A DNA stretch of 64,000 bases from Actinomycetospora corticicola. Lineage in GTDB: Bacteria > Actinomycetota > Actinomycetes > Mycobacteriales > Pseudonocardiaceae. This document shows, in pieces, positions 32,381 to 41,153 of this stretch. The notes below the pieces were generated by a model that was given only the letters and a program-made list of their open reading frames with translations, was not told the origin of the DNA and did not search any database. A program made the translations under genes and the position numbers. The stretch spans positions 1,054,001-1,118,000 of the forward strand of contig NZ_JACCBN010000001.1 in the NCBI RefSeq assembly GCF_013409505.1, given 5' to 3'. Numbering within the stretch: the stretch's first letter is position 1; each line of letters starts with the position of its first letter.

Positions 32381-33877
32381 ATGACCGTGACCGAGACCCG
32401 TCCCGAGACCACCGGCACCGGGGGAGTCGAGCACGTCGACGTCCTCGTCGTCGGGGCCGGCGTCGCCGGCATCGGCGCCGGACACCACCTGCGCGAGAAC
32501 TTCCCGGAGCGCAGCTTCCTCATCCTCGACGCGCACCCCGACCGCGGCGGGACGTGGTGGACCCACCGGTACCCGGGCGCCCGCTCGGACTCCGACCTGT
32601 TCACCTACGGCTACCGGCACAAGCCGTGGCGCGGCCCGTCGATCGCCGCGTCGGGGGAGATCCTCAGCTACCTGGACGAGGTGATCGAGGAGGACCACCT
32701 CGCCGAGCGCATCCGCTACCAGCACCGGGTCGTGTCCACGAGCTGGTCGTCCGACGACGCCCGCTGGACCGTCGAGGTGCACCGCGAGGACACCGGCGAG
32801 ACCGTGCGGCTGAGCTGCAGCTTCCTCTGGATGTGCCAGGGCTACTACAAGCACGACGAGCCCTACACGCCGGAGTTCCCCGGTCGCGAGCGGTTCACGG
32901 GCCCGGTGCTGCACCCGCAGAGCTGGCCCGAGGACCTGGACTGGACCGGGAAGAAGGTCGTCATCATCGGGTCCGGGGCCACCGCGGCGACGGTGGTGCC
33001 GGCGATGGCGGAGACGGCCGAGCACGTGACGATGCTGCAGCGCACGCCGACGTTCATGATCGCGGCGCCGAAGACCCACGAGCTCGCGATCCAGCTCCGG
33101 GCGCTCGACATCCCGGAGGAGTGGACCTTCGAGATCCTGCGGCGGACCTACATCGAGCAGTTCAACGAGCTGACCCGCCTGTCGCACGATGACCCGGACG
33201 CGGCCCGGCAGTACCTGCTCGACGAGATGCGTCCGCACCTGCCCGAGGGCTTCGACATCGAGAAGCACTTCAGCCCGAGCTACCGCCCGTGGCAGCAGCG
33301 GATCGCCCTGCTCCCGGACGGCGACATGTTCGCGTCGATCAAGGAGGGCCGGGCCTCGGTGGTCACCGACACCATCGAGACGTTCACCGAGACCGGCATC
33401 CAGCTCTCCTCGGGGGAGGTGCTCGAGGCCGACATCATCGTCTCGGCCACCGGCTTCAACCTGTCCTGCTTCGGCGACGTCGCGTTCTCCGTGGACGGGG
33501 AGCCGGTGGACTTCTCGGAACGGGTCACCTGGCGCGGGATCATGATCGACGGCGTGCCGAACATGGCCTTCGTCTTCGGCTACTTCCGGCACTCGTGGAC
33601 GCTGCGGGCGGACCTCATCTCCGACCTGGTGACCCGCCTGCTGCAGCACATGGACTCGCTCGGGGTGCGCTCGGTGACCCCGGTGGCCGGTCCGGACGTC
33701 GAGCTGCGGCCCTGGTCGGACCCGGAGAACTTCAACCCCGGGTACGTCATGCGCTCGCAGGACAAGATGTTCAAGCAGGGCGACCGCGCCCCGTGGACCC
33801 ACATGCACGAGTTCGCCGAGGAGCGGCACACGCTGCCCGCGGCCGATCTCGACGACGGGTCGCTCAAGTACGACTAG
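32381..33877 (+). CDS. Flavin monooxygenase / Baeyer-Villiger monooxygenase, EthA-like
   Basis: 498 aa; EthA of Mycobacterium tuberculosis is 489. GAGVAGIGAGHHL (FAD) is near residue 25, GGTWWTHRYPGARSDSD near 53, the BVMO fingerprint FTGPVLHPQSWP near 172-183 and the NADPH motif GSGATA near 197. The family oxidises ketones, including long-chain ones, and in M. tuberculosis activates thioamide drugs. The ATG at 32381 (GGAGAGG upstream) was chosen over a GTG at 32372 that overlaps the esterase stop. It forms an operon with the esterase. Its stop shares CTAG with the convergent gene. Confidence 0.94.
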   Translation: MTVTETRPETTGTGGVEHVDVLVVGAGVAGIGAGHHLRENFPERSFLILDAHPDRGGTWWTHRYPGARSDSDLFTYGYRHKPWRGPSIAASGEILSYLDEVIEEDHLAERIRYQHRVVSTSWSSDDARWTVEVHREDTGETVRLSCSFLWMCQGYYKHDEPYTPEFPGRERFTGPVLHPQSWPEDLDWTGKKVVIIGSGATAATVVPAMAETAEHVTMLQRTPTFMIAAPKTHELAIQLRALDIPEEWTFEILRRTYIEQFNELTRLSHDDPDAARQYLLDEMRPHLPEGFDIEKHFSPSYRPWQQRIALLPDGDMFASIKEGRASVVTDTIETFTETGIQLSSGEVLEADIIVSATGFNLSCFGDVAFSVDGEPVDFSERVTWRGIMIDGVPNMAFVFGYFRHSWTLRADLISDLVTRLLQHMDSLGVRSVTPVAGPDVELRPWSDPENFNPGYVMRSQDKMFKQGDRAPWTHMHEFAEERHTLPAADLDDGSLKYD

Positions 33878-34215
33878 CTCGACGCCCAGAGCACGAGCCC
33901 GGCCAGCACGAGGCTCGTCGCGAGGGTGAGCCAGCCGCCGAGGGCGTGGGCCAGGGCGCCCCACCCTCCGCGGCGGGCGCCGAGCGCCGCGACGACCACG
34001 GAGCCGAGCACCCCCAGCGCGATCACCACGAGGGCGACGAGTTGGGGGAGCCCGGTGCACAGCAGCGCGGCGCTGCTCGCGGTGCACGAGTCCGCCGCCA
34101 CCGCGATCGGCAGCAGCGCGACCATCCCGACGAGCCCGCCCGCGGCGAGGAGCACGGCCGCGTGCACGGCGGCGAGGGTCACGACGGCGGGGCGGGGCCG
34201 GGTCTCGAGCAGCAT
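33874..34215 (-). CDS. Small hypothetical membrane protein
   Basis: 113 aa with three hydrophobic helices (about residues 11-40, 57-80 and 87-110) and two cysteines in DSCTASSAALLCTG that could form a disulfide outside the membrane. Unrecognised. Its TAG and that of the BVMO share the palindrome CTAG (33874-33877) tail to tail. Confidence 0.7.
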   Translation of the reverse strand: MLLETRPRPAVVTLAAVHAAVLLAAGGLVGMVALLPIAVAADSCTASSAALLCTGLPQLVALVVIALGVLGSVVVAALGARRGGWGALAHALGGWLTLATSLVLAGLVLWASS

Positions 34216-34263
34216 GGTCGGGACCCTGCTCGCGCCGACTCGTCGTCGGGACCGGGGAACTAC

Positions 34264-35049
34264 TCAGGCACCCCGGTAGCGCGGCGGCCGCTTCTCCGCG
34301 AACGCCGCCGGGCCCTCCACGGCGTCGTCGGTGCGCATCACGCCGAGGAACGCGGTGTGCTCGCGCGCCATCGCCGTCTCGTGGTCCAACCCGAGCCCGT
34401 CGAGGACGCGCTCCCGGGCCGCCCGGACCGCGAGCGGACCCTTCGCCGCGATCGACCGGGCCAACGCGCAGGCGGCCGGCACGAGCTCGGCGGGCTCCAC
34501 GACGCGGTTGACCAGCCCGGAGCGGTACGCCTCGGCGGCGTCGATCGGCTCGCCGGAGAGGATCATCTCCATCGCGAGGCCCAGCGGCACGGCCCGCGGC
34601 AGCCGCACGGTGCCGCCGGCGCCCGGGATGATCGCCCACTTCGTCTCGGCGAGCCCGAAGGTCGCGTTCGGCGAGCACAGTCGGATGTCGCAGGCCAGCG
34701 CCATCTCCAGCCCGCCCGCGAGGGCGTGCCCGTTGACGGCCGCGATCAGGGGCTTGTCCCGGGTCGTCGCGGTGAAGCCGCCGAAGTTCCAGGGCGGGTC
34801 CTCCCCGGCGCGGACCGCCTCGCGGTAGGCCGGGATCAGTGTCTTGAGGTCGGCGCCCGCGGAGAACGTGGTGTCCCCGGCGCCGGTCAGCACCGCGACG
34901 AGCCGGGTGTCGTCGGCCTCGAAGTCGGCCACCGCGGCGCCGAGGTCGCGCTGGTGGTCCGGGTCGAGGGCGTTGCGCGCCTCCGGACGGTCGATGGTGA
35001 TGACGACGACGCGGTCGTCCTCGGGATCGGTCGCGACGCGGATCGGCAC
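34264..35049 (-). CDS. Enoyl-CoA hydratase/isomerase (crotonase) family protein
   Basis: 261 aa, normal crotonase length. The CoA and oxyanion region has ITIDRPEARNALD near residue 17 and AGADLKTLIPAY near 63, then KPLIAAVNGHALAGGLEMALACDIRL near 100 with Glu of GGLEMAL, and AETKWAIIPGAGGT near 133. It hydrates 2-enoyl-CoA or isomerises it. It may act after the acyl-CoA dehydrogenase in a catabolic route. It is divergent from the globin gene. Confidence 0.93.
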   Translation of the reverse strand: MPIRVATDPEDDRVVVITIDRPEARNALDPDHQRDLGAAVADFEADDTRLVAVLTGAGDTTFSAGADLKTLIPAYREAVRAGEDPPWNFGGFTATTRDKPLIAAVNGHALAGGLEMALACDIRLCSPNATFGLAETKWAIIPGAGGTVRLPRAVPLGLAMEMILSGEPIDAAEAYRSGLVNRVVEPAELVPAACALARSIAAKGPLAVRAARERVLDGLGLDHETAMAREHTAFLGVMRTDDAVEGPAAFAEKRPPRYRGA

Positions 35050-35125
35050 GGTCGGAGAGCTTCGCGGAGGGCGGCCGCCGGTTCAACGTCTACGGTTGTG
35101 TGCGATCGACTGGGGTGCGATGGTG

Positions 35126-35141
35126 GTGTGGATCACCACAC
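35126..35141. promoter_or_regulatory. Inverted repeat upstream of the truncated globin
   Basis: GTGTGG-ATCA-CCACAC, perfect 6-bp arms, lies 26 bp before the globin ATG. It is positioned as an operator. Nothing in the sequence tells which regulator binds. Confidence 0.5.
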
Positions 35142-35166
35142 GACTCGTGACGGGGGCCACCACCAC

Positions 35167-35589
35167 ATGAGCAGCACCTCACTCTTCGAGCGTCTCGGCG
35201 GGACCTACGCGATCGCGGGCGCCGTCGACGTCCTGGTCGACCGCCTCTTCGAGAACGCCGGGGTCATCGCGAACCCGGCCGTCGCCGAGCACCACGTCGC
35301 GGCCAACGGGCCCGGCTACAAGTTCCTCGTCACGGCCTGGTCGATCGAGGCGGCGGGCGGGCCGAAGTGCTACCCGGGGCTCGACATGATCGCGGCGCAC
35401 ACGAAGCTGCACATCACCGACGAGCAGTTCAACGCCGTGTACTACGAGATCGAGGCGACCCTGCGCTTCCTCGGCGTCCCGGAGCCCGAGACGAAGGAGT
35501 TCATGGCGATCATCGAGCACTACCGGCCCGAGGTGACCCAGCAGCAGAAGGTCGAGCAGGCCGGGACGCTGGAGCCCGCCGTCGCATGA
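35167..35589 (+). CDS. Group I truncated haemoglobin
   Basis: 140 aa. SLFERLGGTYAIAGAVDVLVDRL opens the 2-on-2 globin fold. FLVTAWSIEAAGG follows, and HTKLHITDEQFNAVYYEIEATLRFLGV carries the proximal histidine region. Truncated globins bind O2 or NO with haem and can detoxify NO. The length exceeds the minimal 120 aa by a short C-terminal tail (VTQQQKVEQAGTLEPAVA). It has its own upstream palindrome and lies seven bases before the GrpB-like gene. Confidence 0.87.
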   Translation: MSSTSLFERLGGTYAIAGAVDVLVDRLFENAGVIANPAVAEHHVAANGPGYKFLVTAWSIEAAGGPKCYPGLDMIAAHTKLHITDEQFNAVYYEIEATLRFLGVPEPETKEFMAIIEHYRPEVTQQQKVEQAGTLEPAVA

Positions 35590-35596
35590 TCTCCGC

Positions 35597-36118
35597 GTGA
35601 GCGAGGAGTCGCTCGACGTCGACCTGCAGCGGGCGTCGGCCGCCTGGCCCCGCCCGCTGCGGGTCGACCTCGTCGACCCCGACCCCGCCTGGCCCGAGGA
35701 GGCCGGGCGCTGGAGCGTGCGGCTCGGTCTGCCGGTGCACCACGTCGGCGCGACCGCCGTGCCCGGCCTCCCCGCGGTCCCGCAGATCGACCTGCTGGTC
35801 CTCCTCGACGATCCCGACGACGAGGCGGTGCACGTCGCGCTCGAGGCGCGCGACCTCGTCGATCGCGGCGCTGGCCTCTGGCGCCGTCCCGCTCTTCCCG
35901 ACGACGGGGCGTGCCCGACGGCCGTCGAGGTCCGCCTGCTGCGTCCCGACGACCCGGCCGCCGAGTCCGTGCTCCGGTTCCGGGACCTGCTGCGCACCGA
36001 CCCCCGCGCGGCGGGCCGGTACACCGACGTCCGGCGCGGCCTCACCGGCGAGTACGCCGACCTCGGCATGTACCGCCGTGCGAAGGGGCCCGTCATCGCG
36101 GCGCTGCTGCGGGGCTGA
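35597..36118 (+). CDS. GrpB family (UPF0157-like) protein
   Basis: 173 aa from GTG 35597. HHVGATAVPGLPAVPQIDLLVLL matches the nucleotidyltransferase-fold GrpB motif (usually HVGSTAVPGL-x-K-P-x-ID). Ser to Ala and Lys to Val changes are seen. FRDLLRTDPRAAGRYTDVRRGL and a YRRAKGPVI end complete the family. Function is unproven; some relatives are dephospho-CoA kinase fusions. Its PDDG codons contain the 13-mer (35896-35908). Confidence 0.82.
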   Translation: MSEESLDVDLQRASAAWPRPLRVDLVDPDPAWPEEAGRWSVRLGLPVHHVGATAVPGLPAVPQIDLLVLLDDPDDEAVHVALEARDLVDRGAGLWRRPALPDDGACPTAVEVRLLRPDDPAAESVLRFRDLLRTDPRAAGRYTDVRRGLTGEYADLGMYRRAKGPVIAALLRG

Positions 36119-36143
36119 GCGCTTCCGCGAGGTGCACAGGAGT

Positions 36144-36266
36144 CAGGTCCCGCGGCCACCCGGCGTGCGTGACGTGAACCTCGGCGTCGGGAGGGCGGGT
36201 CGCCTCTCCTCGAGGGTGACGTGGGGCAGGTCCCGCGGCCGCCCGGCGTGCCTGAGGCGAACCTCG
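36144..36266 (+). repeat. Two 40-bp direct repeats upstream of kdp
   Basis: 36144-36183 and 36227-36266 match at 36 of 40 positions, both starting CAGGTCCCGCGGCC and ending GAACCTCG, 83 bp apart. They lie in the 336-bp gap (36119-36454) between the GrpB-like gene and the kdp operon, which has no gene I can support. They may be part of a structured leader or a protein-binding region. Confidence 0.8.
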
Positions 36267-36322
36267 CGACGGCGAGCTGACCCGCCCGGCGTCGTGCGGG
36301 TCACAGGCCGTGTGCGCGGGCC

Positions 36323-36361
36323 GTCAAGAGGACCCGGCGACGCGTCAACGGCGCGTCAACG
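36323..36361 (+). promoter_or_regulatory. Candidate KdpE binding repeats
   Basis: GCGTCAACG occurs twice, 11 bp apart (36342-36350 and 36353-36361), and a third GTCAA lies at 36323, 21 bp before the first. Helical-turn spacing of direct repeats is typical for OmpR/PhoB-type regulators such as KdpE. The site is about 95 bp upstream of the first kdp-operon start. Confidence 0.5.
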
Positions 36362-36454
36362 TCCGGTCCACCGCCGGGCCCCCGACGCAGGGTGGCGTCC
36401 GCACGGCGGCCCGCCCCACCGAAGGGTCGCCCGGACACGGAACGGACGGCGGAC

Positions 36455-36538
36455 GTGGCGGACCTCCTCTACGTGGGCCTGGTGATCGCGATGTTCGCGG
36501 TCCTGGTGCTCGCGGCGCGTGGGCTGGAGCGGTTGTGA
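36455..36538 (+). CDS. 27-aa membrane peptide at the head of the kdp operon
   Basis: GTG 36455 begins MADLLYVGLVIAMFAVLVLA followed by ARGLERL: one transmembrane helix and a basic end. It is too short for standard gene calling. Its TGA overlaps the kdpF GTG as GTGA (36535-36538), so it is very likely translated. I recall similar unnamed peptides before kdpF in other bacteria but cannot verify that here. A role as an extra small Kdp subunit or regulator is inference. Confidence 0.65.
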   Translation: MADLLYVGLVIAMFAVLVLAARGLERL

Positions 36539-36630
36539 GCGGGGTGGCCGGCGACGTCGTCGGCGGGCTCGTCGCGCTCGCCCTGCTGCTCTACCTGGTC
36601 GTGTCCCTGCTGCGCCCCGAGTGGTTCTGA
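36535..36630 (+). CDS. kdpF: Potassium-transporting ATPase subunit KdpF
   Basis: 31 aa, one hydrophobic helix ([17 protein letters not shown]) ending in RPEWF, the usual KdpF finish (x-P-E-x-F). KdpF stabilises the KdpABC complex in the membrane. It starts in a GTGA overlap with the upstream peptide and its TGA overlaps the kdpA ATG (TGATG, 36628-36632). Confidence 0.85.
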   Translation: MSGVAGDVVGGLVALALLLYLVVSLLRPEWF

Positions 36631-38317
36631 TGTCGGACACCGCAGCCGGGCTGGTGCAGGTGGTCGTCCTGCTCGTGCTCCTCGCGGCGGCGTGGCGTCC
36701 CCTGGGCGACTGGATGGCACGCGTCTACACGAGCGAGAAGCACTGGCGGGTGGAGCGCATCGTCTACCGGATCGGGCGCGTGGACCCCGACGCCGACCAG
36801 CGTGCGAGCACCTACGCGCTGGCGATCCTCGCGTTCTCCTTCGTCGGGGTGCTGCTCGTCTACCTGATCCAGCGGCTGCAGGGGTTCCTGCCGTTCGACG
36901 CCACGGCGGGCGGCGACGCCAAGGGCGCCGTGGACCCGTCGGTCGCCTTCAACACGGCGATCTCGTTCGTCACCAACACGAACTGGCAGTCGTACGTCCC
37001 CGAGACGACGATGAGCCACGTCTCGAACGCCGCCGCGCTGGCGGTGCAGAACTTCGTGTCGGCCGCGGTCGGGATGGCGGTCGCGGTCGCGCTCGTCCGC
37101 GGCTTCGTCCGCTCGCGCAGCGGCCGGATCGGCAACGCCTGGGTGGACGTCGTCCGCGGCACCGTCCGCGTGCTGCTGCCGATCGCGGCCGTGCTCGCCG
37201 TCGTGCTCGTGGCGTGCGGGGTCGTCATGAGCTTCCGCACCGGCCTCAGCCTGACGGCGGCCGACGGCAGCACCCACGCGGCCGCGATCGGCCCCGTCGC
37301 CTCGCAGGAGGCCATCAAGGAGCTGGGGACCAACGGCGGCGGCATCCTCAACGCCAACTCCGCGCACCCGTTCGAGAACCCGAACGGCGTCTCGAACCTC
37401 CTCGAGATCCTCGCGATCCTGCTCATCCCGGTCTCGTTGACCCGGACCTTCGGGCGCATGGTCGGCGACATGCGCCAGGGCGTCTCGCTCCTCGCCGTCA
37501 TGACGATCCTGTGGGGCGGCATGCTCGCCGTCATCTGGGCCGCCGAGGCGCACGCCCCGGCGGTGACCGGCAGCGGGATGGAGGGCAAGGAGACCCGGTT
37601 CGGGATCCCCTCGTCGGCGTTGTTCGCCGACACCACGACCGGCACCTCGACCGGTGCGGTCAACTCGCTGCACGACTCCTACACCGCGTTCGGCGGCGGC
37701 GGGACCCTGCTCAACATGCTGTTCGGGGAGCTCAGCCCCGGCGGCGTGGGCACCGGGCTCTACTCGATCCTGGTCATCGCGATCATCGCCGTGTTCCTCG
37801 CGGGGCTCATGGTGGGCCGGACCCCGGAGTACCTCGGCAAGTCGCTGGGGCGCCGGGAGGTCACCTGCGCGGCGATCGTCGTGCTCGTGATGCCGGCCCT
37901 GGTGCTGCTCGGCACGGGGGCGGCGGTCGTCCTGCCCGGCACGTCGGACGCGCTGACCAACTCCGGCCCGCACGGCCTGTCCGAGGTGTTCTACGCGTTC
38001 GCCTCCGCGGCCAACAACAACGGCTCGGCGTTCGGCGGCCTCACCGTCACCTCGCCGTTCTTCCAGATCGCGCTGGCCGTGGCGATGCTGTTCGGCCGCC
38101 TCCTGCCGATCCTCGCCGTGATCGCCCTCGCCGGCCTGCTCTCCGCCCAGCCCCGACGGCAGGCGTCGGCCGGGACGCTGCGCACCGGCACGCCGCTCTT
38201 CGCGGGCCTGGTCACCGCGACGGTCCTGCTGGTCAGCGCCATCACCTTCCTGCCCGCCCTGGCCCTCAGCCCGATCGCCGAGGGTCTGACGGCGACCGCC
38301 TCGATCGGAGTTCCGCA

Positions 38318-38321
<4 letters not shown>
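36630..38321 (+). CDS. kdpA: Potassium-transporting ATPase subunit KdpA
   Basis: 563 aa, about ten membrane helices, the K+-binding channel-like subunit. Selectivity-filter-like loops are [15 protein letters not shown] near residue 112, [22 protein letters not shown] near 232, [15 protein letters not shown] near 350 and [14 protein letters not shown] near 455. These are standard KdpA sequences. The ATG at 36630 overlaps the kdpF stop. The product works with KdpB, KdpC and KdpF to import K+ at very low external levels. Confidence 0.97.
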
Positions 38322-40429
<2,108 letters not shown>

Positions 40430-40436
40430 CCACCAC

Positions 40437-41129
40437 ATGACCAGCACTCTGGACCAGAGGTCCGACAATCTCCCCGACGCGACCGAGGAGGCGCCCCGGA
40501 CCCCCGTGCTGCGGGGGCTCGTGCGCCAGCTCGGCCCGGCCCTGCGGCTGATGCTCGTCGCGACCGTCCTGCTCGGCGTCCTCTACCCCGCCGTGATCTG
40601 GGGTGTCTCGCGGCTGCCCGGGCTCGCGGGGCCGGCCGAGGGCTCCGTGTCGGCCTCCGGGTCGTCGTCCCTGATCGGGATCGACCCGGTCCCGGCGAAC
40701 CCCGCCGCCGACCCGTGGTTCCACCTCCGGCCGTCGGCCTCCGCGCCGGAGTCGGCGACGGCGGGCCTCGGCCCGGCCGACCCGTCGACCTCGGGCGGCT
40801 CGAACCTCGCGACGACGGCGGGAGAGCTCGCGCAGGCGGTGGCGCAGCGGCGGGCGGCGATCGCCGCACGGGAGGGCGTGGCCCCGACGGCCGTGCCCGA
40901 CGACGCGGTGACCGCCTCCGCGTCCGGGGTCGACCCCGACATCAGCCCGGCCTACGCCGCCCTGCAGGTGCCGCGGGTGGCCCGGGTGACGGGCCTGCCG
41001 GCCGCGCAGGTCGAGGCCCTCGTCGCGGACGCCACGCACGGACGCGCGCTGGGCGTGCTCGGGGAGCCGACGGTCGACACCTCGGAGCTGAACGCGGCGC
41101 TCGCGGCCACCCGACCGGGGCTCAGGTAG
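40437..41129 (+). CDS. kdpC: Potassium-transporting ATPase subunit KdpC
   Basis: 230 aa. One N-terminal helix (LRLMLVATVLLGVLYPAVIWG, about residues 36-56) anchors a soluble domain. The family motifs WFHLRPSA (normally YFxxRPSA), SGGSNLA, ASGVDPDISPAYAALQVPRVAR and a C-terminal LGEPTVDTSELN are all present. KdpC helps bind ATP to KdpB. It follows kdpB by seven bases. Confidence 0.96.
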   Translation: MTSTLDQRSDNLPDATEEAPRTPVLRGLVRQLGPALRLMLVATVLLGVLYPAVIWGVSRLPGLAGPAEGSVSASGSSSLIGIDPVPANPAADPWFHLRPSASAPESATAGLGPADPSTSGGSNLATTAGELAQAVAQRRAAIAAREGVAPTAVPDDAVTASASGVDPDISPAYAALQVPRVARVTGLPAAQVEALVADATHGRALGVLGEPTVDTSELNAALAATRPGLR

Positions 41130-41153
41130 CCGAGGTCGTCGGGGGGTCGGGCC

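Noticed and set aside
36119-36454. c-di-AMP (ydaO-type) riboswitch upstream of kdp
   Set aside because: Plausible by function and the region has repeats, but I cannot match the conserved bases by eye; left as an unassigned repeat region.
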